This document shows, one piece after another, positions 50,095 to 63,000 of a DNA stretch of 64,000 nt. The notes beneath the pieces are model-generated. The model worked only from the letters and a program-made list of their open reading frames with translations. It was not told the origin of the DNA and did no database searches. Source of the DNA: Apteryx mantelli (taxonomy: Eukaryota; Chordata; Aves; Apterygiformes; Apterygidae). The stretch spans positions 25,750,583 through 25,814,582 of the forward strand of contig NC_089985.1 in assembly GCF_036417845.1 (NCBI RefSeq), read 5' to 3'. The position numbers and the translations under genes were made by a program. How positions within the stretch are numbered: position 1 is the stretch's first letter; every line of letters starts with the position of its first letter.

Positions 50095-53000
50095 CCCCGC
50101 CCCGATGTATTTTTTTTTTTTTTCCCTTTACCCATGTAATTTGGCCTTCCATTAGTCATTTACTGTTTGCCTGGCAAGTCTGCTGATTTTCATGTTCACC
50201 TGGATGGGGGCATATACTTTTGTGATGGTGGGAATTTCCTGCTATTTCTAACAGCTGAGCCAAGTTCTGCATCAGAGGAGGAAAAAGCCTGTCGGCTTGC
50301 CTGACTAGGGCAGCACCCACGGATGTGCGCCGCCTGCCCTGCTGGGGCCTGGATAGGAGCAGGGACAGAAAGGCTAATGTAAGGAGGCGGTTTGCACTTT
50401 CCTAATGTAGTGGGAGGGAGACAGTTTTGCTCTTATGAAGCAATACATGCAATTTTCGTTCATGTCCACAGATTTTTTTTTCCTGTGGTAGGAGGTGTGG
50501 TAGGAGGCCTGCTGTGGTGAAATCTCTTCATAGACAGGTTTGGAAAGCGTGAGGGGATTTGCTTCAGGAACAGTAATTAGCATTAATAAGTAGTAATTGC
50601 TTAATCTCAAATATGCCTTATTACTGTGCTTGCAAGCGCAGAGGAAAAGCGGTACGAGATGGACAAAGCAGGACGCTGTCCCGGTATTTCACAGCTGCAG
50701 AAGCGAGTACAACTTGGAGCTTACTGGCCCCTCAACCGAGATGCTCAGCTCTTGTTACAACGCATGTGTCCAGCAGAAGAGCACATCTATGTGTAGAGCT
50801 TTGCAGAAAGAGGTTAAAGCCTCCAAAAACACAGGGCAAAAAACACGCTATCCTTCTGCTGCAGTGTGTTTATGAATGCATAGCCTCCTCTTAAACTCAG
50901 AAGCCCAGGCTAGTCTTGGCTTAAATAACAGACCCAAAATATTTAATTTGACTTTTTTTTTTTCCTCCTATAGTCAGCTGATGAAGGAGGTTTATTACTT
51001 CTGTTACTGCTCTTACTCAACAGCAGTCCCAAATAGCCATATGAGAAGCCTTACTGAGTGGAAATGCACACCCATGCACTGATCCCGTGCGTTATTTAGG
51101 TTTTTTATAAGTGCTTGGTTGGGATTAAATGATGCACTGGGCCTTGAAACAACTTTCTGCCCCTGGGTGAATTTCATCCCTCATGCAGTTTTATTTGCTG
51201 AGTGTGTAAACAAGGGTGCAAAAAGTAATTCTGAGAACAGCAGACCAAGGAAGCCTCGTATCTTTAGGGATTTGTGTCTCCTTGTTCAATTCTTTGTGTC
51301 CAAGTCTGTCTCTGCGCTCTTGCATCAATTTTGGTATAAAATGGCTAAGGAACCTAAAAGTGGTAGGACTGTACCACATGCAGATAGCATGACTCATTTG
51401 CTTAGGAAACCCATCTAAAAACAGTGTGGTTTATCTGTAAAGCTTTCTGCTTTAGAGGATCCAAAAATGGTGGCTCATGAAAAAGTGATTAAACAAGTGC
51501 ACCTGCCAAAATTCAGTCAAAAATCTCTTGTTAGAGAATCTTGTAAATGAACTGTAGATTTCAAAATCATTGAGGAAGGAAATACAAGTGAACAAAGCAG
51601 TTTTCTCAAAAATAAAAAGTCATTTAGAAAAAACTCTTAAAAAATAAATAAAAAGTCAAAACAAGTCTATCCTTCAGCCTGAGCACCTAACAGATCCGGC
51701 ACTAGCAGTACTCCGTTCACATTGCTTGGAGTTTGTCCAGGTACAGGATACCGCCCACTAGGAATACGTTGACACTTAAGCTGTTTTTAAAGCTTTCTTG
51801 GCACTTGTATTTTGAAAAAAAGAGTATTCTGAGTATTCTGCCAAATATGCAGATGCTAGCTCTCATAATTAATATTCCTTCTCTCCTGACCTGAGGAGAC
51901 AACTTGTGCATGTTTTAGCTGAGAAGCTATGCCTTATTCATTTTGGTAGGGTGCTATACATAGGCTTTCCCATGCTAGTTACTCTGCCTGGTGTCCAGGA
52001 GAGCATCGGTTGCAACCGCATTTCCCTGTGTAACCAACCCCAGGTGCAGCCTGGCTTTGCAAACGGGCACCCTGCTGCCTATGTACTCTCAGTTAGAACA
52101 GAGCTGACTGATGAATGACCCTTGCCATTCCCTTACCCCTACCAGTACAGGGAAAGTGAGTAATATTTATAGTAGAATAGCCAAAATGGAGAGAGGACCC
52201 CAAATATCAAGCCTTCAGAGAAGTTGTGAGTGCAGGGGAATGTGAAAATGAACAAGGGAAGCGTAACAGAATAGCGATGCAGAATGATTAAATAACCATT
52301 TTACGATATCCTGACAGCGCTGCATAGTGATACGGTTTCATTCCCTAAAATGGCACATACGGTTTCTAGCCTGGTCTAGCAGTGTGCCCCTTCCCCTCAG
52401 TAAGACTGCGTCGCTTCCCAAGGGGAGCGCTGCATGTCTGTGTTTGCAGGGCTGCACAGGTGTTGGAAACAGTGCAGGGAGAGACTAAAGAAGTGTCTGC
52501 GACAGGGGTAAACATCAAGGATCTAGACTGCTTCTCTTTCAGCCCCAGTGAGTAAAAAGCCTAATGTTGAAGGGGGCTGATGCTACAGGTGCTACTGACT
52601 CGAGAGACTTTTAGTACCTGAGGTGTAAGATAACATCCCACCACACAGAGTCGAAACAAGTTGAAGGCCAGTGAGTACTGATACACTTACTGAAAAGCAG
52701 ATTTCTTCCTCACCTTCCTTTTGGGGATTATGTTGGGGATCAACAAGGGGATCAGAAGATTTCACCAAAGCCCATCTTAGCTTTTCCCCTCCCCTCACGA
52801 TGGAAGAACTGAGTTTTTGAGAGGCATCATGGAAGGCAGAAAGAAAGCACTTGACTCCAACAGCCACCCCCCAAATATATTCTTTCCATAAAATGAGCAT
52901 TGCAATTTGGGGGACTAATGGGTTGAGTGAACAGTAAGTGAAGACGGATGTTGTGCAGACTTTGATAAACAAAGAAAACCAACTACCGATAGATAAAGCA

Positions 53001-54679
53001 AATAGTGGTTGTCATGCTGGGGGAAGAGTTAAGAGGGCTGCAAGCTCCCAAAACCCTGTGTACTGCCAAGAGCTTCTGAAAGCTTTAAAAATATACATAT
53101 ATTTGACCAGAAATGAAATGACTGGCCAAAAAAGTTTGGAACAGCCTCTTGGCTTGAAGGTGGGTTAATGGGCAACAAGTCAGCAAGGAATAATTAGCTG
53201 ATGCTTAGTCTTCTGCTGCTGTTTTTCACACAACATTTTGTTGTGTTTAGCCTTCTTGAGACCTGTCATTGCTCATAGTCATCCATTTGCAGGATGTGGA
53301 GAATCTGTTTTGTTTCTCATCATGTTTTCAAATGCTTTTCCTTTTTTCCATAACTTCTAGACAACGTACCCTTTTCAAACCACAACTGCCTAAACTTTGG
53401 CAATTTTGCTTATAGCTTGAGATTTAGGAACAATGCTCCAAAATATCATTTTAAAATGAACCATTTTAAGCCAGTCTGAGAGGCTTTTTGTTTTATACTT
53501 TGGAAAGATCGTGTGTGCGCTGTAACTTTTAAATACAAATACCTGTCAAATATCTAGGCTTCCAGTGTGCCATTTCAGTACAGGCTTAAGTTTGATTATC
53601 AGCTTTCATGGTACCGTTTTATTTATTTTTATTTTCCTCTGTGCAGCCGGCTGGCTCGGTCAGCTGGTGCACAGAAGTGCTGGAGCTGCCTCTCGAGCCC
53701 CTGGGGTGTCCGACCTCCACGTCCCCCCGAGCGCAGGGGCTCATTTCTTCTTAGCTCGCACAAGGGTAACATATGTACAGCTTTCCCCTCCATAACCGCA
53801 TATGGACCAGGCAGGACACAGACCCTGGCAAAGTGTGCCTGGTCATTAGCGGATGCATTAGACTTCGATGCTGTGCTGTAACCTAACCTCTGTTATCAAT
53901 TTGACAGATTAAAATGCAGCCTTCGTAAAATAATTGCTCTGAGGCAGAACATCTTGAGAAATTGGCGTATGAATGCCTTTGTGCAAAAATGTGCTTTCCC
54001 CATGCCTCTCTCTGCACTGGCTACCCGCCAGGATAATCCTGGCGTGTCTGCAAATCTCTAACATGACTAGAAACACTACAAGGTGTGTAATTAATTTTCA
54101 AGATGTGCAGTGCATTCAGGTTGATGCTTTTGGTTCCAATCTATAAACCACTCTCAAGGAAATCTCAGGCTCTTTTCATAATTTACTGTAGAAGCTAAGC
54201 CAACATCTGTCTATTCTTACAGTTTGCTATGAATACATTCAATAAACAGAGAAAGGGAGGACTGGGAAAGGAAACCTTTTTTCCACTAAAATAGTGAACA
54301 TCCATTTGTTTCAGATACTCTCTTCATTTAATTTGGCAGAGAATCTACTAACTTCTTGGTCTCTCCCAGCTCTAGTTATATCATTTAATAGCTTTATTTA
54401 CTTAAATATGCACAAACTGCATAGGAAAGAGTGCCCTTAACTAAATGCTATGAAAAGTGCTAGTCTTCTCCCAGTCAGGGTTATTACATCAGTGCAACTG
54501 TTAAATATACTACTAGTCACTTTTAATATATGCAGTTCACTGAAGCTCAAACCCAGCTAGTTATTCTAGTTAGAAGGAGGGAGGGGGGAAGATATCATAT
54601 TATGCTTCTGTGTAATACTCCTTATTTACAAAAACTGTACAATATCCAGTTTGCCTTCCATAGAAAACCAGAGAATGAA

Positions 54680-54745
54680 ATAGAATTGCAGAAGAGTTTA
54701 GGTTAGAGGGGACCTCTGGAGCTTGTCTGGTCCTACCTCCGTGAA
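54680..54745 (-). mobile_element. CR1 LINE 3'-end fragment (minus orientation)
   Basis: AGAATTGCAGAAGAGTTTAG, GTTAGAGGGGACCTCTGGAG and CTTGTCTGGTCCTACCTCC follow the reverse complement of the CR1 3' UTR (AGAATCACAGAATGGTTTGG, GTTGGAAGGGACCTCTGGAG, ATCATCTAGTCCAACCCCC). The copy is more decayed than the one at 25.5 kb. Similarity fades after about 54745, although CTCAGTCTTTTCTCAGGA near 54827 may belong to an older, longer copy. Confidence 0.75.
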
Positions 54746-55439
54746 GTTCATGAGGTGTCTGCTGGCCCACTGGATTGTGTGCAACTCAACATCTTTTTCG
54801 AGCAAGATTCAGATCAAAAGCTCTCAGTCTTTTCTCAGGATCAGATGACCAATACTTGTCTCTTATTTCCTTGCTTAATTTTTTTTCCCCCCTCAGTTTC
54901 TGCAGTGTTTCTGTGGCATCTTTCACAAACACCTAGACAAGCAGTTTTACCAATCAAAGCCTTTAGGGCTGTTTTATTATGTCGGCCTACAGGAAAGCCT
55001 CTGGGGAAGCATGGCTCAGCTCCTACCCGAGCCTTGGTTGGGCTTCTGTGTTTCAGCCGCATCCTAAGGGATCCGATGGTGTCTTTATGCCCTTCCAGAA
55101 TGCAGAAGGTGTTTGTGCCCCTGACTCCAACACGGCTGAATCTGATTCAGGCAATGCCAATGGATTCAGTCCTTCTTGACCACCAATTCCTCCTTTGGGA
55201 GGAGAGTGATCTGATTTCCCGCCGCAGCTCAGGTGGGAGGGAGTTGCTCTGAATCGCCTCAGAAAGCTGGCGTGCCCTGAGCGCAGTGTGGGACAGCACT
55301 ACTGGATGTACACTGGTTTTAGCACATACTGCAAGGCTTTCGTGCAAAAGTTGCCCATATTTGGTTCCATGTTGTCACTTTTAAACAGTTGAAGCAATTG
55401 GGAGGGTAGATAATTGTGAGTCTACCAGTCAGGTGAAGG

Positions 55440-55990
55440 TATTTAGCCAGGTAAAAGATGGAGATACAGAACGGGCCCAGCCTGAGGAAAGGGCTAAAGG
55501 GCTGAGCGAGCAAAGCAGCGAAAAGCCGCTGCCCACCCACGCTGTAGGAGGTCTTCTCCTCAGGGTCTTGGGTGCCAAAGCCGAGGGACACGCGCTGATG
55601 GGGCAGCTGGTCTCTCTCCCCTGGGTGGTGGCTGCGCGCGCTCCTGGTCCACAGCCTGGTCGAGGCGGCGGCAGTGCTGCCATCTCCCCTCTCGCCCCGC
55701 TGCCGCGTTTGCCTCGTCCGCGGCCCGCGTGGAGCAGGAGGAGGAGGTTCGCTCTGCCGGGGCCTCTCTTCCTCCCCTTGTTTTCCTTCTGTCTGGCTGT
55801 CTTTTGGCACAGTTGCGCACAACCAAGGGTGATCCCGCTGGAAAAACATTCCCCTCCGAGAGCAGCGCTGCAGCGGCAGGCGCCTCGCCAAGGGGAGGGC
55901 AGCGGTTCTCGCCCCTGCAGCGCCTGGGCCGCGAGGGGCGCGACGCTGGCTCCTGCTCCGAGCCCCGGCTGCCGGGCGCTGCGGCACTGA
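55440..55990. promoter_or_regulatory. Intronic CpG-rich island in COL24A1 intron 2
   Basis: About 550 bp of GC- and CpG-rich DNA lies 0.6 kb upstream of exon 3, flanked by AT-rich sequence. CG, GCGC and CCGCGG steps are frequent. It could be an internal promoter, an enhancer or a GC-rich relic. The open frames on both strands are compositional. No splice donor-linked exon or recognisable protein was identified. Confidence 0.5.
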
Positions 55991-56588
55991 GGTGTTACTC
56001 CCTTAGTAAATAGGGTGTGGGGGGTGTTTTGTTTGTTTGCTTTTAAGGCTCCGGTATTTTTGTTAATACTGTTCAGACCAAGAGGAACAGCATGGCTTTA
56101 TTGCTTTTGCTGAAGCAAAAGTTAACTAAAATGAAAAATTTTTCATCTGTTCAAAGGGCAGGAAGGATTAGCCAAATAAATAACCAGAGAAGTGAGAAAG
56201 TGTGTTTACTGACTGTTGTTAAAAGGTTGAGAACAGCAACTGGGGATATTTCCATCTCATGTATGAACTAACCCACAGCGGCCGCTGTGTGGGCCTTTTT
56301 CTTTCTTTCTTTGTTTTTTTTTTTTTAAAACATGGAAATTATCTTACTCCTCAGGAAAGCTGACTCTAATAACTTTTGTGTTTGATTTATGTGAAAGATT
56401 GGTGTGCCTTGCTGTAGGGATTTGGCAGCTTCACTGTATGCAGGATATACCTTCTGAGAAGTATGGATTTGTTAAGGTGCTGTGTGTATATATGGTCATA
56501 TGGATCTTAACTTGGGAATAACTTTTATTTCAGTTGAGATGAACTTTAAAAATGAAATCAAACAACATGCCTTTATTTCTTTTTACAG

Positions 56589-57874
56589 CACTAGACGTCC
56601 TTCACCAGCTAGGCCTTGCAAAAGACCTTCGACAGCCCTCGGAGACAGCAGTGCCCTCGACGTCTCCTCCGCTACCTAAGGGGGTTCGTCTAGCTGTGCC
56701 AGGAGTTGTGCTAACGAGCGAGGCACACGTCGAGTCCCCCGTTGCGCAAGTCATACCATCACATCTGGGGCAGCAGTTCACCATATTGGTTGGGTTGTAC
56801 TCTTACAGCGTAAATAATGCTTTTCTTTTCAGTATTAGATACAAAAATAGACTGCAGTTTGGTGTCCAGTTGCTACCAAGAAAAGTAGCGGTGTACACTG
56901 GAGGGAAGCAGCCCGTATATTTTGATTATAGTGTTCATAATGAACAGTGGCATTCGTTTGCCATTGACATTAGGGACAAGACTGTCTCAATATTTGCTGA
57001 GTGTGGAAAGAAATACTATAGTAGGGAAGCACTTTCAGAAGTGCAGGCGTTTGACCTGGATGGTTTGTTTACCCTGGGAAGGATGAACTCTCACTCAGTC
57101 AGCTTTGAAGGAGTTATATGTCAGCTAGATATTATTCCCTCTGCAGCAGCCTCTGCAAACTATTGTAAATACGTGAAACAGCAGTGTCACCAGGCAGAAA
57201 CCTATCGATCTCTGCCAGGAGCTCCACGTGTGTCGGATGAGCTGGATATGTTTTTGAGGAAAAAATTTGATGAGAAAAACCCACCTGAAGGTAAAAGGAA
57301 AGAAGCATCAAACACTCCTGTTATGACTGTTGCTCAGATTCACTCCCTACCAGAATACTTGGAGTCAAGAAATGTGTCTGCATCGGAGTTTGGGGAGGCC
57401 AAACCTCTGTTGCTGGAAACTTGGTCTGAAACAGAGCTCCAGGAGAGTGTCAGTCTGCCTCTCCTGCAGCAGGAGCTGAGCGAAGACAGAAACATCCCTA
57501 AAAAGAGTACAGTGTCATATCCAAATACTTCAGATAATAGCATGGCAGATGCAGGCAGAAGAAGTGAGCCTTCTCTGATCTCCCTTGTAAAACAGAGCAA
57601 AAGCACAGAAAAGGGCCAAGGAAAGCAGCATTTAGATGAACCAACTGAAAAGCAGCAAATCGTAAACACAACCCGGTACAGCGCTACTGCTGACCTGTCG
57701 CTGGGTAATCGTCTCGGTCCATGGGAGGAAGGTGCCTTTGATGCTGATGAGACTTATCACACAGAAAGCAGTTATGAAATTGATATTACTAATTATGCTT
57801 ATGACTATGAAGATCTTGACAAAATGTTTGAAATGGGAAATATCAGAGGTCCAAAGGGGGAAACTGGACCTCCT
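56589..57874 (+). CDS. COL24A1: COL24A1 coding exon 3 (TSPN/LamG domain, variable region, start of triple helix)
   Basis: Large 1,286-bp exon, acceptor TTTTTACAG, donor CCT|GTAAGT, phase 1 in and 0 out, residues 41-469. It starts ALDVLHQLGL, the conserved opening of the COL24A1 N-terminal domain. Residues about 43-240 form a thrombospondin N-terminal-like (laminin G-type) domain with cysteines at 179, 218, 233 and 240 (AECGKK, VICQLDIIPS, YCKYVKQQC). A variable region follows, with possible N-glycosylation at 302 (NVS), 353 (NTS) and 400 (NTT). An acidic Tyr-rich stretch lies at about 434-458 (YEIDITNYAYDYEDLDKMF), a candidate for tyrosine sulfation as in other fibrillar collagens. Gly-X-Y repeats begin at 461 (GPKGETGPP). 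This arrangement, a variable region running directly into the collagenous part, identifies COL24A1 rather than COL5, COL11 or COL27. The frame runs on past the donor to 58048, but that is intron read-through. Confidence 0.95.
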
Positions 57875-59001
57875 GTAAGTTATCTTTACTCCCTTTTTAC
57901 TTTAATGCAGCACCGTACATTTAACAGAGGCTTTGAAATAAACCTTGCAAAGCATGCCAGAGCTGTGACTGCATCTTCTCCTGACTGTACTGTACAAATC
58001 TTTGTCTGCCTGAAGTATGTCTCTTTCCAGCATGTAATTTTGGCATAAGTGTTGTGTATTTTTGTTATTTACTGGCAGAGTTCAAAGGCATTCAGTTCCG
58101 GTGAAGTGGTAGGCAATCCAGACTTTTTTTTTTAATTTGACATGCAGCCAGATGTTTGTAACTGCTAATTATGGAGACTGCTCATTTAATAAAACCACAG
58201 GATAAATTTATACAGTACCAAAAGCAGAGACTGATCCGTGCAAAGCATGAATGGACTGTTGGGAAGAATGATGTACTTTTCTCAGTTGAGCAATGCTCTT
58301 AAAATTTATAATTGTAGAAGAGACCAAGTGCAGACTCTAGACCAGGAAAACCATTCTTAACCCAAGTTCGCAGGGTTATGGAAACCTGCATGTAAAATGA
58401 TAAATGTAGAACATTCTTATATTAGTTAGTGTTGTCTCTTCAGTTACTGGGGTAAGAGATCTCTGAAAAAATTGCAAATGCACAGTAGCACTTTTAATAA
58501 AAGCCGATTTGTCCTTTCTCTGTGTGCACAAGGGTCAGAAACTTTCTAATACATAAAAAATGAAGTATATATGAAGTTACGGGCAAGAGAGAACAGCAGT
58601 TCCTGCTTAGCCTGAGAAATATGATAGTTAATGCTTGTTTGAGCTTTTGGTTAAAATTTGTAAACCATAGCATGGAGTAGATAATTCCACTTGCTCTTCT
58701 CTCTCTCTTTCTTTTTTTTTTTTTTTGGTGTGTTTGTGTGGTTATTACTGGAAAGTAATTTGATATGTGTAAAGTAGCTCCTAATACGTGTTTGAATGTG
58801 TGCATAAATTTATCTCATATTTGGCCAAAATTGAAATATTTTTTTTCTTAAGGCTAGTCATCAGCAACTGAAAACCTATTTAAAAGTCCAGTTTCTACTT
58901 TAAAGAAGATCCAGATGCTAAGGAGTTGAAAATGTGTTAAAAAATAATTCAAGTTAATCCAGGAGAGCTTTTGCTTAATCTTTTCTGAATGTGATACCAA
59001 T

Positions 59002-59025
59002 CTCCCCCCCCCCCCTTTTTTTTTC
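59002..59025. repeat. C-run/T-run homopyrimidine tract
   Basis: A run of C followed directly by a run of T, then CTTCTT. A similar tract lies at 59997-60030 and another at 45193-45219, all pyrimidine on the transcribed gene's sense strand. Confidence 0.85.
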
Positions 59026-59996
59026 TTCTTGTCCCCTATGATAGTATGTATATGGATGTATCACTTAGTACTTAACTGTCATCAAGATGTTGCTAATTTT
59101 CATTTTTAAGGCTTAGGACATTGAATAATTACTAACGGGAAGTTTTGATTTGTAGCAGATAGTATAAAAATTGTACCTCTTGATTTCAGTCCGTTACAGC
59201 CAAGAAAACTAAATCCGTTCTCTTTCACAGGGCACAGAAGTGGCTGCTGACAGTGCTGTTATTATTCTTTATTGTTTACATTTCAAAGAAACCCTAAGCA
59301 AAGATCTGATTGTGCTAGACACGGGCACTATATGTACAGTGTCAAAGGTGACGGCTGATCTGGAGAGTTCAAAACACACAGGAACTTAGAGGGAAGAAAG
59401 GCGAAGAAAATGGTAATGTCCCCATCTTGCAGGCTGGGGACGCAGAAGAAGTTCGTCTCCTTGAGGAAGGCGACTGCAGCAGCCCTTGCATAGGCATGGT
59501 CCTGTGGGAGTGAACGTGTTGCATTTGTGCTGTTTTTCTGGGTCAGGATTTAATAACTTGCCCAAGGTCATAGAGGAGGTCAACAGCAGAGCCGGGAGGC
59601 TAATCTAGACCTTCCTGGGCACTAGCTCAGCTGAAAGGGCTGGTTGCATCCCCTGGGCTCCAGCAAAGCTAACACTTTGCATTGCCAAAGAGAGAAAAGG
59701 TCTCTATTTGGCCTTTTCCACACTAGACTTTTGTAAAGAATTTTGTCCAGTGGAATTTGTCCAGCACAGTGTGTGCTGCTGTCATTGGCCTGAGGCATGA
59801 AGAGAGTGCTCTTGCTTTGCTTTTGTAGTCTTGTACCCTCATGGAGCGAGGGCTGATAATGCAGGTTTCATCTGCATGTAGTAACACTTTAATACATGAA
59901 TACCCACAAAGTCTTATCAGTGGGGAGCCTAAAAAAGTGACAGTGAGCAACTTGCAAAGTTCTCTTGCAGTAAAAAAATCCTGATGAGGCATGAAA

Positions 59997-60030
59997 CCCC
60001 CCCCCCCTTTTTTTTTTCCTTTCTCCTCCT
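59997..60030. repeat. C-run/T-run homopyrimidine tract
   Basis: About 11 C, then about 12 T, then CCTTTCTCCTCCTCC. Such mixed homopurine/homopyrimidine tracts can form triplex (H-DNA) structures and are likely to vary in length. Confidence 0.85.
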
Positions 60031-63000
60031 CCTTTCATTATGTTGTGGTTGGTTTGAACCTTCTTTCAAGATTCAGCCCAGAAATAATGTTCTTTCTATT
60101 GGAGTTGACAGGCAATAACTAGCCTTTGTGGTTCTCAAACTCCTCAGCTTCATTTTAGCTTTTAATCATCTACCAGCACTGATTCTTCCCATGTGTAATT
60201 AGGCCCCATGTGTTGCGTGATCCATAGCTGTGGAATCTGCCCTTCGCTACCCTATGGGGCTCCAGAATTCAGCCTTTCCTTTAGGGATAGCATATGGAAA
60301 AGGCACCTATTTCTTCAAAATTACTATGCCTGATGAAAATTCTAGCAACTGTGAGGACCAAAATCCCCTTCCAAACATAAAGTAAGTTCAAAGTAGAATA
60401 GTGCAGTCTTCTCAACCTGAACCACTACCTAGAGGCAAAGCTGCTCCGTTTGTCTGATGAACCACTCCTTTTTGTATTGCAGAAGATGGTGGTGCTGTAT
60501 AAACATAGAAGAAGAAATACCTGTTGTGTATTTTTAAACTGTTTAATTTTCAAGATGATATTCTTCATTGCACAGCCCTAAAACTGTTTGCTGTAACATG
60601 ATATATAGCCCCACACTGACAGAAGGAGGGTTAATAAGAGTTGCGTTAGGTTACTTGCTGGCAGGTGACTGCATCCGTGAGCCCATCTGTGCAGGATTTG
60701 GCTTCCTCTGAAAAATGAGTTTTCTCTGTTGGAAAAGCTTTGTGGATCATGAAGACACTCAGCCAGGAGGAGAAGCAGTAGAAAACCGAGACGTGGAGTC
60801 CCTTAGGGTGTCTAGTTGGTAAGGATGAGTTGTCTGGAGATATGGCCAGGAGGAGTTAGAAACGCATGCCTGATGTTAAGGAGAAGATGGCCAAGTCTTG
60901 CATGGGCTACTGTTACCACAGCAAAGAGAGGATGAGAACCCCTTAAAGAGGGAAGGAGTTTAAAGACCCTAAATGTGGTGCTAAAACCCAGCCGCATCAG
61001 CAAGGGTAGTGTCATTGAGGATTTCACTTGTAGCTTATTTCTGAGATGAGTTAAGCTGCTTGCTGAGGCTCTCCCTAGCCACAGGTGATATATCAGGCAG
61101 TTAATCACTTCCATGCGCTTTAATTCTGCAAAAAACCCTCACACTTCCCTGCTCAGGCTGAGAAATTTTTATCTCAATATCTGCCAGCTTAGATAAAAAC
61201 TTAACAGAAATAAAGTCATCTCTGTTCTTAAGCATTTCTTAATTCATCTGAAACAGATGCAGTTTGCACATAATCTGCACAGAAAACCTGGAAAGCTTTA
61301 ATCCATAACCTAAAGCCATATATGTTCTCTGATGTTGATGATATTGCTTTGGCTGTTGTAGACATTCTAGTTAGAGAAGGGAGACATAGAGAGAGAGGAA
61401 AAAAAAAAAAAGATTTATCATATAAAAGTGACTGTTTGCTCTAGGGCATTTGGAAAGAGAAGTGTTTTTTGTTTTGGGTTTTTTTTTTTAACCATTTCAA
61501 ATGAAATGCAAATGAAGCAAGAGGAAAAAGCAGCTGGACTTTCATGTTCAGTAGTGTGCTAGTTGCTGAATAACTAAATTTATAAAGTGTATAGAGTATT
61601 ATGCTTTAAAAAAAAATGGAAAAAGCATGCTGGGAGTAGCTGTAAAAATTTTGAGTGACAGCATCAGAATTCCAGAAGGTTAAAACTGACAGGTTGAAAT
61701 GTAGTGCAATAGTGCACAAATCAAAAGTACAAACAGAAGCTGGGGGTGCAAGCGGTTAGGTGGTCAGAGAGAGGTGTTGAGTGATGTTACAGCACACTGC
61801 AGAATGAGTCCATCTCATCACTGTAATGCTCGATATCTTGATGGGAATACTGAGCGTCAGAGATGGACTGCTTTTCTACAGGTCTGGGTAGGCTGAGGCT
61901 GTGGTTTGGATTTTGGCTGCTGTGCTTTAAGAAAACTTAGGCAAACTGGAAGGATTCTAGAAGGTTGCGGTAACAGTGGTAGTTTTAGAAAATATAACTC
62001 TGAGCAAAGGCAGTCTGTTTAATAATGAAGATAAGGGACAAACATTATAGTTTTGCAAAGAGTAAGTTAATATAAAGACATTTGTTCTGCATGTTTGTAG
62101 AAAGGCAAGACTATAGCAGGAAATTTTAGGTAGGCCAGAAAGGAAAGATGGCTCACCATAGTGATATTTATGTCATAGAGCTAGCGATATTAGGAGCGGA
62201 ATTTCCTTTGGTGGAGTTTTCTTTAGAAGAGATTTGGAGCCTGATGCTTCCGGAAGTTACTTCCCCGGCTGTATTTCAGGTACTTTGTGATTATGTGCTG
62301 GAAGGATAACATGTTTTGTTTTGCTGAAGGACTGCCTGCCTTAGGTATTTGATAGATTTATATTAAACTCATCTCTTTCTTTAATTTCTTCCTTTAAAAA
62401 AGTGGTTGTGGTGGATTTGATTGCTTCTTTTAGAGAAAGAAACTTCACGGTTGTTTTGCAAGAGGAACTTCAGTGACCATGATCTGGGTACTGAGCAGCT
62501 CAGGATCAGCATCTGCAGTGAGCGCAGCAGTTTTAACTGCTGAATGCAGAATTGACTGCTGTGCCTCTGAAACCTTAGGGGCTTGTGTTAGGGAAATTAA
62601 ATGCTTCCTATCACCTTTGGTGGTGCAGGTTCAAAACACATGTATCCATAGAAGAGCTCGATATACTAGAAAATGTCTGTGAAAATTCATCAGTGCATTC
62701 ATTGGGGACCACCAGAAAGGCAGTGAGAATTACTGGAAGTGTAGCATCTACTTTTATGTTTCAGGATCAAGCCATGATTGTTTGGAACTTGAGCATCTCC
62801 CCTCATGGGCTAAATGAAATGTTCACAATTTTTAAGGACAGTACCTTTTTTAAAGAAATCATGTACAGCCTGCCTTGAGTAAACTGATCATATTGAAGCA
62901 ACGAGTTTAAAATTTGCATCTGTAATATTTATACATAGTCCCTGTTTTTTGTTGATGGTTAAAATGTCAAATGCAAAAAATACAGTAACACTTTTAATTG

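Larger units (their letters stand above)
49215..56588 (+). other. COL24A1: COL24A1 intron 2
   Basis: A 7,374-bp intron with donor GTGAGA and acceptor TTTTTACAG. It contains a (GT)n microsatellite at 50068-50094, a minus-strand CR1 fragment near 54680-54745, a pyrimidine tract near 54880-54896, a CpG-rich island at about 55440-55990 and a T-rich tract near 56298-56327. Open frames up to 222 codons inside the GC-rich part (55319-55987 minus, 55433-55990 plus) are not recognised proteins. Confidence 0.8.

Noticed and set aside
55319..55990. 222-codon minus and 185-codon plus open frames in COL24A1 intron 2
   Set aside because: They overlap on opposite strands in the intronic CpG-rich patch; no domain seen, so taken as compositional.
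57875..58048. Continuation of the exon 3 frame past the donor
   Set aside because: The Gly-X-Y register is lost immediately after GPP at a consensus GTAAGT donor; this is intron read-through.
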